From: Chloroflexi bacterium bin20
GTDB lineage: Bacteria; Chloroflexota; Anaerolineae; Aggregatilineales; Phototrophicaceae
NCBI GenBank assembly: GCA_002238485.1
Contig: MPMG01000008.1
Coordinates: forward strand, 83,314-147,313
DNA length: 64,000 nucleotides
Reading direction: 5' to 3'
Positions within the stretch are counted from its first letter, which is position 1. Each line of letters starts with the position of its first letter. Positions 53,532 through 61,669 of this stretch are shown piece by piece. A program made the position numbers and the translations under genes. The notes beneath the pieces are model-generated. The model worked only from the letters and a program-made list of their open reading frames with translations, was not told the DNA's origin and did not search any database.

Positions 53532-53560
53532 AAAGGGCGACCCACTTGCTCGCCCCTACA
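53530..53560 (-). terminator. Rho-independent terminator of the SPFH gene, made from a palindromic repeat
   Basis: On the minus strand the palindrome at 53560-53536 (GTAGGGGCGA...TCGCCC) forms a 6-bp GGGCGA/TCGCCC stem and is followed by a run of T. It lies just after the SPFH stop and overlaps the kinase stop. Related sequence occurs at 6033-6042 and 9227-9250. Confidence 0.6.
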
Positions 53561-53566
53561 CCGCCC

Positions 53567-54559
53567 TTATTCGATGGCCACTTCGCCCAGCGGCAGCGGC
53601 TGATCTTGGCCCTTGCCATTGCTGCTGTGCGACTGGCTCACGCCATTGCCATTGATCGCGCCAGCGATGTTCTGCGCGATTCCCGTTAGCTCCATGGGCA
53701 GCACAAATTTGGTCGATGGGCTGCTGCCGACCTTTTGCAGCATATCCATGTATTGCAGCGCCATGGTGTTGTTGTCGATGCCACGGGCTTCCTGATAAAT
53801 GGCTTGCAAGGCGCTGGCATACCCCTGGGCGCGCAGCTCTTGGGCTTCGCGTTCGCCTTCGGCACGCAAGATTTGTGATTGCTTTTGGCCCTCGGCTTCC
53901 AGGATGGCAGACTGCTTGCTGCCTTCGGCGCGGGCAATGGCGGCTTCGCGTTCGCCTTCTGCCAGCGTAACTTCGGCGCGGCGGTCGCGTTCGGCGCTCA
54001 TTTGGCGGTTCATGGCTTCCAAGATAGCGCGCGGCGGCTCGATCTCGCGGATCTCGACCGTCGTGATCTTCATGCCCCAGCGCTCAGTGGTTTCATCCAG
54101 TTTAACGCGCAGCACATCGTTGATCTGGTCGCGGCGGGAAAGCACATCATCGAGCACGATATCGCCGATGACCGCGCGCAAGGTGGTTGTGGCGATTTTT
54201 CCAGTCGCCTCGACGACATCCTCGACCTTGGTCACCGACAATTCCGGATCGGTTATGCGGTAATAGACCAGGAAGTCGATGCCGATTGAGGCGTTGTCTC
54301 TGGTGATGGCAGTCTGCGAAGGGATATCGATGATCGTCTCGCGCATATCGACGCGCATGACCGACTCGACGAAAGGCAGCACGAAGGTCAAACCAGGACC
54401 GCGCACCGTGCGAAAACGCCCGATGAAGAAGATCACCAGCCTGTCGTATTCCTTGACCGCGCGGATCGATGTGCGCAGCAGCCAGATGACGCCCAGCACC
54501 ACGACAACTAGTAGTACGCCCTGTATGCCCGTGCCTAGCGCTTGTCCAATCTCATTCAT
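53567..54559 (-). CDS. SPFH/Band 7 (stomatin-like) protein
   Basis: 330 aa. One N-terminal membrane segment (about 13-30), then the SPFH domain (RLVIFFIGRFRTVRGPGLTF, MRETIIDIPSQTAITRDNA, YYRITDPE) and a charged Ala/Glu/Arg coiled coil (AEVTLAEGEREAAIARAEG). C-terminal tail is Gly/Asn/Ser-rich. Stomatins form membrane microdomain scaffolds and pair with NfeD proteins, as here: nfeD lies just upstream. Confidence 0.95.
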   Translation of the reverse strand: MNEIGQALGTGIQGVLLVVVVLGVIWLLRTSIRAVKEYDRLVIFFIGRFRTVRGPGLTFVLPFVESVMRVDMRETIIDIPSQTAITRDNASIGIDFLVYYRITDPELSVTKVEDVVEATGKIATTTLRAVIGDIVLDDVLSRRDQINDVLRVKLDETTERWGMKITTVEIREIEPPRAILEAMNRQMSAERDRRAEVTLAEGEREAAIARAEGSKQSAILEAEGQKQSQILRAEGEREAQELRAQGYASALQAIYQEARGIDNNTMALQYMDMLQKVGSSPSTKFVLPMELTGIAQNIAGAINGNGVSQSHSSNGKGQDQPLPLGEVAIE

Positions 54560-54614
54560 TTCTGTCTCCTCTGTCTCGGATTGCTATCGAATGGGGCGGC
54601 AGGCCTTGGCAAAC

Positions 54615-55217
54615 CTAGTCGGCTTGCTGGCGCTTGGCTTTTTCTACATGCAGCTCCAAACCCTCTTGCTGAATAACGACAATTTCTGTATCGGGCTCGA
54701 GGCGCATGCGACTGCGGGCTGTCCAAAGCTCGCCCTTGACTTGCACAGTGCCGCGCTCGTCTATGGCTGCCATCACCCGTCCACGAGAGCCGACCAGGAA
54801 TTCGTCCTTCTGCGTCGATGACAACTCGCGCTGCTGCTGCAAAATGGAGCGCAAGATACCCCGGTGATAGGCAAAGGCCAGAATGACGCCGACCGCAATG
54901 AACAGGGGCGATACGCTGGCTTCGCTGAACAAGAAGAAGCTGGCAATCGCTTGGAGTGCCAAGCCAGCAATGGCGAAGGCCTCCCACTCCGATTTTAACA
55001 AGGGCAGCAAAAAGAAGAGCGACGCGCCAGCCACCAGCGCAAGCACAGCCAGCCAATTCACCGCCAACAAGCTCATCAAATAGAGCGAACCGACGATCAA
55101 GGCGATGCCGGCGACCTCAGCTACGCCGGTGCCAGGGATGTAGGTGCCAGTCGCGCTCACCCACATGCCAGCCATCAGCAGGAAGTACACAAAGTTCGCG
55201 TCGCTCAGCATATCCAT
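54615..55217 (-). CDS. NfeD-like membrane protein
   Basis: 200 aa, four or five membrane segments (about residues 8-115), then a soluble OB-fold C-terminal domain (VGSRGRVMAAIDERGTVQVKGELWTAR) typical of NfeD. It lacks the N-terminal ClpP-like protease domain of long NfeD. Transcribed before the SPFH gene with a 55-bp gap, a standard pairing. Confidence 0.9.
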   Translation of the reverse strand: MDMLSDANFVYFLLMAGMWVSATGTYIPGTGVAEVAGIALIVGSLYLMSLLAVNWLAVLALVAGASLFFLLPLLKSEWEAFAIAGLALQAIASFFLFSEASVSPLFIAVGVILAFAYHRGILRSILQQQRELSSTQKDEFLVGSRGRVMAAIDERGTVQVKGELWTARSRMRLEPDTEIVVIQQEGLELHVEKAKRQQAD

Positions 55218-55262
55218 GCAGCCGTCCCAGCCCTCTTCAGGCGCGATTCCATCATCCTACCC

Positions 55263-55292
55263 ATTATATGCCCGCATTTCGACCGCTGGCAA
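55263..55292 (-). promoter_or_regulatory. Promoter of the nfeD-SPFH pair
   Basis: On the minus strand TTGCCA (55292-55287), an 18-nt spacer and a perfect TATAAT (55268-55263) precede nfeD by 45 bp. Confidence 0.7.
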
Positions 55293-55392
55293 CTCGCGCG
55301 ATAATGAGCATCGTTCCCTCTATTCCATGGTAACAGATGGTCAACCGTGGCAACCCCTAATATTTTGAGGCGGTCGGACAGACGTGGTCTGG

Positions 55393-56814
55393 CTAATCGC
55401 CCACTGGCTTTAGCCTCCAAGCCAGATAATTCTCGCTTTGAAAGTCCAGCTCGACAGCGAAGCCCAGCGCTTGCAATGCGACCAGCCACGACTCGGTTGG
55501 CTTGTCGACAGGCGCGACAAAATAACGAATATCGCGCTCGTCCAACGCTGCCGCGTCCGCCGCCAAAGCCTGTGCAGCGGGATAATGTACGCGCCGCTTG
55601 TCGTGCCACGCGCCCAGATAATAATCCAGCTGCCAGCCCAACCAGGGATCATAAATGACTGTGGCGACAGGCTTGCTGTCGAGGTATTCAGCCAGCGCGT
55701 CGATACCAGCGTGCAACTGACGATCGTCTTCGAGCGGGCTGCCCTGTTGAATCGTCCACAACGCGCCCGAGGCGGCAATAATGGCAATCAGGATGCGCAA
55801 GCGATGCCTGCCTGCAATAGAACGGGCCATCAGCAAGACCAGCGGCGGCAAAATCAACAGCAGATAACGCGCGTACATGTTGAGGTTCAGGATGGTGTGG
55901 CTGACGATGATTGCCGCGACAAAAGCCAACAGCGCGAAGACCAAGCGGCGGTCCTGCCCGTACCGCCTGTTGGTTGCCGCCGCTGCGATCAAAATCCCTG
56001 AAATCAAGGGTGGTCCCAGCAGCCATCCAGCCGCGACCAGCCAGTCCAACAGCCGCGACCACCAGGTTGCCGGGTGGGCCAAGATGTCCGCAGTCAAATT
56101 GTTAGCCGCCGCCAGCTGGAAGATGCTCGTTTCTGGACGCGCAGCATCCCAGAGCAGCAGCAAGCCACAGACCAGCAGCATGCGCAGCAGCATGCGCAGC
56201 CAGGCTAAGCGAGGAGCGCGTCGAAACACTGGCAGCGTCAGCAGAAGGGGCAGCACGAAGAGCGCTTGTGGCTTGCAGCAAAATGCCAATCCCATCAGCG
56301 TGCCCGACCAAGCCCAGCGCCCGGCCAGACCACAACTGATGGCAGCCAGCGCGAAACAGAGCAGGCTCATATCGGTATACGCGCTCGCGCCATACATCAG
56401 CAGGTAGGGAGAACAAGCCGCCAGCAGTCCCGCCAGCAGCGCGCCCTGATCTCCGCCACCGACTTGAGCGCACAGGCGCATCATCAGCGCCACAGCCAGC
56501 ACAGCCAGCAAGGAATTGGGCAGTTTACCGGCGAATTCACCGACACGGGCGTCCAGGTGCAGCACGCCGTCTGCGTCGCTGGTATTGCCGACAAATGCCA
56601 TGCTGATGGCGCTCAGGTAGACTGACAACGGCGGTTTGTCCAGCGCGCCCGGCAGCATCCATTCTCCCTGGACAGCGGCGCGCCGAGCAAAGGTCATGAA
56701 GTGCGCTTCATCGGGCAGGAATCGTTGATCCAGCGTGAGCAGTTGGAATTGCAGCATGCTGGCGAAGAGGAGGACCAGCGCGCCCGCAGACAGCCCGGTG
56801 AGACGCTCAGCCAA
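55393..56814 (-). CDS. GT-C glycosyltransferase (PMT/ArnT-like)
   Basis: 473 aa, about eleven membrane segments. The first loop has RFLPDEAHFMTFARR (acidic catalytic-type residues) and GALDKPPLSVYLSAI, matching polyprenyl-phosphate-sugar-dependent transferases of the PMT_2 group. The C-terminal soluble part ends RYFVAPVDKP...YLAWRLKPV. A DPM-like donor synthase is encoded at 38664-39455. Overlaps DUF1028 gene by 8 bp; that gene is upstream, so the two are co-transcribed. Confidence 0.85.
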   Translation of the reverse strand: MAERLTGLSAGALVLLFASMLQFQLLTLDQRFLPDEAHFMTFARRAAVQGEWMLPGALDKPPLSVYLSAISMAFVGNTSDADGVLHLDARVGEFAGKLPNSLLAVLAVALMMRLCAQVGGGDQGALLAGLLAACSPYLLMYGASAYTDMSLLCFALAAISCGLAGRWAWSGTLMGLAFCCKPQALFVLPLLLTLPVFRRAPRLAWLRMLLRMLLVCGLLLLWDAARPETSIFQLAAANNLTADILAHPATWWSRLLDWLVAAGWLLGPPLISGILIAAAATNRRYGQDRRLVFALLAFVAAIIVSHTILNLNMYARYLLLILPPLVLLMARSIAGRHRLRILIAIIAASGALWTIQQGSPLEDDRQLHAGIDALAEYLDSKPVATVIYDPWLGWQLDYYLGAWHDKRRVHYPAAQALAADAAALDERDIRYFVAPVDKPTESWLVALQALGFAVELDFQSENYLAWRLKPVGD

Positions 56815-57679
56815 AGCGCTCGCGCAGGTAATCCAGCGCCACGCGGTCGACAGCGCCGCGGTTTTTCTTCAGCGACCAGCGCATTTCCAGGTTTTCATTG
56901 CCGATAAGCATGGCGAAGACTTGCTGACAGACTTCGTCCCAAACACCATTTATTTCGCCCGTCATATAGCCTTGCCCGATCATCATCGCTTGAAGTTCAC
57001 GCGCGATATCGCCATCAATGCGCACCGCGTCTTCGGGCTTGGGTGGCTGGAAGTAGAGGTGATGCATCTGCACCAGTTCGCCGAGGCGAGCGACCGGCTC
57101 GGCATGGTCGTCGACTCGCAGGTCGAGGTAGCGGTCGGTGTCCTGGCCATAGCCGCCATTGGGACGCACCACCTGCACCGCCGCCGATTGTTTGCCGCGC
57201 CGGTCACCGCCTGCATATTCGCCGGCGCGCAGCGCAGTCACCAGTCGATCCGCCAATTCGCCTTCGGAGCGCATGAACGCTGTGGCCATGGCGTCAATCA
57301 CCGCTTCGCCCGTCAGCAGGTTGCCTTGCACGCTGAAGCCATCGCCAAGCCTGTGCCCCGCCCAATTGTGGCAATCCGCGCCGGTGTGCGCTGCCACGCG
57401 TCCTTGCGCATCCACCAGCGCCACTTGTCGGCTTGCGCGCATTGGGTCCGCATCCAGCAGGCTTTGCAGAGCCTCGCCAGCTGCTGCGCCACCCTGCATC
57501 AGCGCCAAGCCATCGGGTCCAAAGCCCATCTTGGCATAGGATTGGGTCGCCACCGCGCCAACATCCGCCCGCGCCCAAGGCACCACTGCGCCGACAGCCG
57601 GGAACTTGCTGGCAACCGCAACGCCCCAAGATGCTTCAGACTCGCTGTATGCAACGATGGAGAATGTGTGGATGCGCAT
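56807..57679 (-). CDS. DUF1028 family protein (predicted Ntn-type hydrolase)
   Basis: 290 aa. MRIHTFSIVAYSESEASWGV, ASKFPAVGAVVPWARADVGAVATQSYA, ADCHNWAGHRLGDGFSVQGNLL are DUF1028 motifs. The C-terminal 70 residues hold a peptidoglycan-binding-like domain often attached to this family. TATACT at 57712-57707 is a possible -10 on the minus strand. The start is ATG 57679; the frame is open upstream but only as a shadow of the divergent gene. Precedes the GT-C gene with an 8-bp overlap. Confidence 0.88.
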   Translation of the reverse strand: MRIHTFSIVAYSESEASWGVAVASKFPAVGAVVPWARADVGAVATQSYAKMGFGPDGLALMQGGAAAGEALQSLLDADPMRASRQVALVDAQGRVAAHTGADCHNWAGHRLGDGFSVQGNLLTGEAVIDAMATAFMRSEGELADRLVTALRAGEYAGGDRRGKQSAAVQVVRPNGGYGQDTDRYLDLRVDDHAEPVARLGELVQMHHLYFQPPKPEDAVRIDGDIARELQAMMIGQGYMTGEINGVWDEVCQQVFAMLIGNENLEMRWSLKKNRGAVDRVALDYLRERFG

Positions 57680-57762
57680 TGCCAACGTCCCTTCTCTCTT
57701 AGGGGCAGTATAACAGACAATGCGCCTGATTTTGCTGCCAGCTGTCGCGCGAGGGCTAGCCC

Positions 57763-57791
57763 TAAACAAGACTGCGCTGCTGGCGTACAAT
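57763..57791 (+). promoter_or_regulatory. Promoter of the aldo/keto reductase gene
   Basis: TAAACA (57763-57768), a 17-nt spacer and TACAAT (57786-57791) lie 39 bp before the ATG at 57831. Confidence 0.55.
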
Positions 57792-57830
57792 GACAGGCGC
57801 ATGCTGAACAATTCACGGACGGGACTTAGT

Positions 57831-58766
57831 ATGGAAACCCGCATCTTGGGCCGTACGGGTTTGCGCGTTTCGGTGATGGGCATTGGCGCTGGCGGACCCA
57901 GCCGACTGGGCAAGCGCGATGATAACCTGACCCAACAAGAGTCGGTCGATCTGCTGCTGCGCGCCCTGGATGGCGGGGTCAACTTCATCGACACGGCGGA
58001 AGCGTATGGAACCGAGGAAATCGTCGGCGCGGCAATTGCCCAGCGCGACCGCAGCCAACTGGTCATCTCCAGCAAGAAGCGACTCGGCAAGGAAGCGATC
58101 AGGCCCAATCAGCTGCGCGATGGCTTGCACGAGAGCCTGCGCCGCCTGCGCACCGACTGCATTGATGTGTATCACCTGCACGGACTGCGCATGCAGGAAT
58201 ATGACTATTATCTAAACGAGATTGTGCCAGCCATGCATGACCTGCAGCGCGAGGGCAAGATCCGCTACATCGGCGTAACCGAACATTGGAATGCCGATCT
58301 GCAACACACGATGCTGCAGCGCGCTCTGGCTGATGGCGTCTGGGATGTGATCATGGTCGGCTTCAACCTGTTGAATCAAAACGCGCGCGAAATTGTGCTG
58401 CAACCAGCGATTGAGAGCAATATCGGCGTGCTGATCATGTTCGCCATTCGCCTGGCGCTGAGCAAACCCGCCCGCCTGCGCGAAACCTTGCAGCAGCTTG
58501 TCGAAAGCGGCGAGCTTGATGCAAGCGATTTTGACCTGGACAATCCCCTGGTATTTTTGATGGAAAACGGCGCCGCGACCATTCCCGATGCAGCCTATCG
58601 CTTCTGTCGCGACGAGCCGGGCACGCATGTCATCTTGTCCGGCACAGGCAATCCACGCCATCTGGCGGCGAACCTGGAGACCTTCGCGCGAGGTCCTTTG
58701 TCAGCCGAGGATACCGCGCGCCTGCAACGCATCTTCCGCTCTGTGCACTCGGTGACCGGGCAATAA
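57831..58766 (+). CDS. Aldo/keto reductase
   Basis: 311 aa from the ATG at 57831. The catalytic tetrad is visible: D and Y in FIDTAEAYG, K in ISSKKRLG, H in VYHLHGLR. N-terminal ILGRTGLRVSVMGIG and C-terminal VILSGTGNPRHLAANLE match the family. NADPH-dependent carbonyl reduction; substrate unknown. Upstream in-frame ATG codons lie over the promoter. Confidence 0.93.
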   Translation: METRILGRTGLRVSVMGIGAGGPSRLGKRDDNLTQQESVDLLLRALDGGVNFIDTAEAYGTEEIVGAAIAQRDRSQLVISSKKRLGKEAIRPNQLRDGLHESLRRLRTDCIDVYHLHGLRMQEYDYYLNEIVPAMHDLQREGKIRYIGVTEHWNADLQHTMLQRALADGVWDVIMVGFNLLNQNAREIVLQPAIESNIGVLIMFAIRLALSKPARLRETLQQLVESGELDASDFDLDNPLVFLMENGAATIPDAAYRFCRDEPGTHVILSGTGNPRHLAANLETFARGPLSAEDTARLQRIFRSVHSVTGQ

Positions 58767-58782
58767 GCCACCGCCCCCAGGC

Positions 58783-58815
58783 AAGAAAAAAGGGCGAGCC
58801 ATTTGGCCCGCCCTT
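58783..58815 (-). terminator. Rho-independent terminator of the TPR-PPC gene
   Basis: Hairpin 58815-58790 on the minus strand, with a 7-bp AAGGGCG/CGCCCTT outer stem and an inner GCC/GGC pair around ATTT, followed by TTTTTTCTT. It lies just past the stop of the minus-strand TPR gene. Confidence 0.8.
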
Positions 58816-58837
58816 GGGGATGTTGCGCTGCTGCGGC

Positions 58838-60562
58838 TTAATACTGGTCGCTGCAACCCGAATAGTGCGGGATTGACATGGCTGCCGGCTGCGTAACCTC
58901 GACATCGACATTGATCATGCCATTGGATCCGCCCTCGGCGTGGCTGACGACCAGCGTGTACTGCCCACTCTTCGGCAGGCGGAAGTCGCTGATGGTCGAG
59001 TCGTATTCGCTGACGGAGATATCGTCATCGCCAACCAGCGGCTTGCCATCGGGACCGATCAAGATGATCAGCGGATCGACGAAGCCAGGCTCGCTGGTCG
59101 CGACGCTGATATCCAGTTCTTGCCCGCGCTTCCCGTCAAAGGGGATGCTGTAAACCCAGCCATCGCGCATGGGCAGCTGGAAGTTGCTGTCGCCCTCGAG
59201 CTCGGCATGGAAGAGCGTGCGGCTGCGGTTGCGCATGGCGTACTGGAAGTAATCGGCGGCGCTGGCTGCCGATTCGCCCATGGTCTCGAAAGTGATGCCG
59301 CGCGACAAGTAGGGCAGCGAATAGCTCTCGTCCAGTCGCATGGCCATACTAATGTGCGTGACCGATGCTTCATAATCGCCCATGTAGCGGTAGGTAACAC
59401 CCAGCCAGTTCATGGCTTCGGCATCCTGGTGGTTGATGCTCAAGGCACGGCGGAAGTTTTCCAGCGCGGTGCTATAGTCGCCCGACATCAGGGCGCGATA
59501 GGCATCGCTTTTGAAGCGCGCGCCATCGTTGCCCATGGTGAACTGCCCGGCGATATCAAAGGACACATCAATCATGCCCTCGGTGCTGCCGCCGGCGTGC
59601 GTCATGACAACCGCATATTCGCCACTGACCGGCGCGCGGAATTCAACAAAGCTATCCCACCATTCGCCCGTGTCGTCATTGGCGATCAGCGCTTCGCCCT
59701 GCGGATCGAGGATCAGCACCAGCGGGTCGGCATCCAGGTCGCGCTGAATGCTGGTGGCGCTGACGACTACATCCTGCCCGGCGCTGGCGTTGAAGGGGAA
59801 GACATAGATCAGCCCTTCTTCCATGGGCACTTCCAGGCTGCCCTCCCAGGCCAGGTTGTCGTTGCGAACGACGCGGCTCTTGTTGCGCTTCATATACTCG
59901 ACATAATCATCGAGCGCCTTGTCCATCTCGCCCTTCATCTCATAGACGATGCCACGATTCAGGTACGGATAGGCTTCGTCTTCGGTGAAGACGATCAGGT
60001 CGTTGCAATCTGCCAGGGCGCGGTCGAACTGCCCGATCTCGCTGAACGCCCAGCAGCGGTTGTTGAGCGCGCTGATATCGGTGGGGCGTTCTTGCAGGAC
60101 AGTCGTATAATCCTGCGCCGCTTTGGCATGCTCGTCGATCATGCTGTAGGCATAGCCGCGCGCGAAGATGGTGTTGATATCGGCTTCGCCCTTGGCGATC
60201 AACACAGTATAGAGCGCGATGGCAGAGCGATATTCTTCGCTGGACAAGCTGGACCAAGCCATATCTTTGGCTGCAGATGCGCTGAGGAAACCACGTGGGA
60301 TGGCGGCCGCTTCCGCAGCTTGCGCCACGGCTTCTGCAGCGTCTGCCAATGCGGCTTCTTGCGCGGCGATGACTGCTTCCAACTCGGCAATCGTATCGCT
60401 GTTGTCGACAACAGGCGCTGCCGGAGTCAGAAAGCCGATGGTGACCACGACCGCAACCAGCACCAGCAAACCCTCGATAATCAGAGCGCTTGGCCGCTGG
60501 CTAAAGACGCGATCTTTGAGTGAACGTTTCGGGACATCATATTGCGGGTACGGTTTAGGCAT
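58838..60562 (-). CDS. TPR protein with two PPC-like beta domains, membrane anchored
   Basis: 574 aa. N-terminal MPKPYPQYDVPKRSLKDRVF and one membrane segment (about 30-50), then two modules. Each has TPR repeats (e.g. SSEEYRSAIALYTVLIAKGE; SGDYSTALENFRRALSINHQ) followed by a PPC-like sandwich (IYVFPFNASAGQDVVVSAT...GEALIANDDTGEWW; VYSIPFDGKRGQELDISVAT...GKPLVGDDDISV). ATG 60562 has GGGGGA upstream. Probably an extracellular scaffold. Confidence 0.8.
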   Translation of the reverse strand: MPKPYPQYDVPKRSLKDRVFSQRPSALIIEGLLVLVAVVVTIGFLTPAAPVVDNSDTIAELEAVIAAQEAALADAAEAVAQAAEAAAIPRGFLSASAAKDMAWSSLSSEEYRSAIALYTVLIAKGEADINTIFARGYAYSMIDEHAKAAQDYTTVLQERPTDISALNNRCWAFSEIGQFDRALADCNDLIVFTEDEAYPYLNRGIVYEMKGEMDKALDDYVEYMKRNKSRVVRNDNLAWEGSLEVPMEEGLIYVFPFNASAGQDVVVSATSIQRDLDADPLVLILDPQGEALIANDDTGEWWDSFVEFRAPVSGEYAVVMTHAGGSTEGMIDVSFDIAGQFTMGNDGARFKSDAYRALMSGDYSTALENFRRALSINHQDAEAMNWLGVTYRYMGDYEASVTHISMAMRLDESYSLPYLSRGITFETMGESAASAADYFQYAMRNRSRTLFHAELEGDSNFQLPMRDGWVYSIPFDGKRGQELDISVATSEPGFVDPLIILIGPDGKPLVGDDDISVSEYDSTISDFRLPKSGQYTLVVSHAEGGSNGMINVDVEVTQPAAMSIPHYSGCSDQY

Positions 60563-60619
60563 AAGGATCCCCCTTCGACCTTTCAGCTTCATATCACTGA
60601 ACCTACTAACTTGACGTTG

Positions 60620-60650
60620 AGTATACCATATCGTACGGCGCAAGAGTCAA
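60620..60650 (-). promoter_or_regulatory. Promoter of the TPR-PPC gene
   Basis: On the minus strand TTGACT (60650-60645), a 19-nt spacer and TATACT (60625-60620), about 58 bp before the ATG. The spacer is longer than usual. Confidence 0.55.
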
Positions 60651-60659
60651 GCGATTGCT

Positions 60660-61535
60660 TCATTTTGCCGCCAAGTCACTGACGCCGAGCTGCTGATAGC
60701 GCGTCAAGCTGCGTTCTGCTGCAACTTCATAACCCATTGTAGCGTATACACGGGCAATATCCAAATACATCTGCGCATAGGCGGAACCAATGTGCGCCGC
60801 CAGGTTGAAGTGCTGCAGGGCGGCATCTGGCTCGCTTCGCGCCAGGGCTATGCGTCCCAGATTGTAATGTGCCAGCGCGCAAATTTCGTTGTGGCAGTCC
60901 GTAAGCAACTCCAGCACAGACAGGCAGTCGCTGGCCGCGGCAACATAGGCAGCCATTTCGACTTGCAGCCAACAACGATTTTCCAATGCGCTGGCTCGTT
61001 GCGCCGGCGATTCCGCCACTTGCAGGGCCGCCTCACAATGCTGCAGGGCGGAAGTAAATTCGCCCAACTCACCCTGTGTCCAGCACAGCGCATTGTGCCC
61101 GTCAAACGAACCGGGCGCGAGAGACAGCATCGTTGTGAAGTCGCTCTGCGCCCCGGCAAAATCGCTGCTTTGCAAATTGATCGTGCCCAGCAGGGCGAAG
61201 TTCAGCGGCTCGGTCGGGTCACTGGCCGCCGCCACATCCGCGACCGCTTCTGCCGCGACAAAGCGCCGCTGGGACAAGTACCCCAGACTGGCATCCCAGA
61301 GCGGAAGCAGCGGATTATGCGCCACAGTCACTTGCGCAGCCTGATTGGCAGTAGCAGCGGATGCGCCATCAAAGGGATCGAACAAGTCGAAGGCGCTGCC
61401 AGCCGCCACTGTGATGACCACTGTCATCACCATCTCCAGCAGGATTGCGCCGGCCGGCTGTGCGAAGAAACGTTGCACGATGTTGTTCTGCGGCACATGG
61501 TGCTGCGGGTAGTTGTCGTACATGTCCATCCCCAT
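60660..61535 (-). CDS. TPR-containing membrane protein, paralogue of the next gene
   Basis: 291 aa. N-terminal DNYPQHHVPQNNIVQRFFAQ then a membrane segment (about 30-50), then TPR-like repeats (RRFVAAEAVADVAAASDPTE; DFAGAQSDFTTMLSLAPGS; EFTSALQHCEAALQVAES; EPDAALQHFNLAAHIGSA). It shares the N-terminal YPQ-x2-VP motif and basic-Phe-Gln stretch with the neighbouring TPR-PPC protein but has no PPC domain. TATACT lies about 10 bp upstream, so the leader is very short. Several ATG codons are close together at the start. Confidence 0.75.
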   Translation of the reverse strand: MGMDMYDNYPQHHVPQNNIVQRFFAQPAGAILLEMVMTVVITVAAGSAFDLFDPFDGASAATANQAAQVTVAHNPLLPLWDASLGYLSQRRFVAAEAVADVAAASDPTEPLNFALLGTINLQSSDFAGAQSDFTTMLSLAPGSFDGHNALCWTQGELGEFTSALQHCEAALQVAESPAQRASALENRCWLQVEMAAYVAAASDCLSVLELLTDCHNEICALAHYNLGRIALARSEPDAALQHFNLAAHIGSAYAQMYLDIARVYATMGYEVAAERSLTRYQQLGVSDLAAK

Positions 61536-61621
61536 AACTTATCGCCAGTATAACGCAAGTCGCCGGCGCTTCGCAAGCAATCGCTCGCCCGGGAGTGGCG
61601 AATCACTGATGCTGCGACAAG

Positions 61622-61637
61622 CCCTCCACAAGGAGGG
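61622..61637. repeat. Small perfect hairpin between the beta-helix and TPR genes
   Basis: CCCTCC and GGAGGG are separated by a 4-nt ACAA loop. It lies 33 bp past the stop of the minus-strand beta-helix gene. No T-tract follows on either strand, so it is not a classical terminator; it may be a dispersed palindromic repeat. Confidence 0.4.
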
Positions 61638-61669
61638 AAGGGGAGTTTTACAAGGAATTTCGCGTCCTG

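Noticed and set aside
61622..61637. Rho-independent terminator for the beta-helix gene.
   Set aside because: The hairpin is perfect but no T-tract follows on the minus strand.
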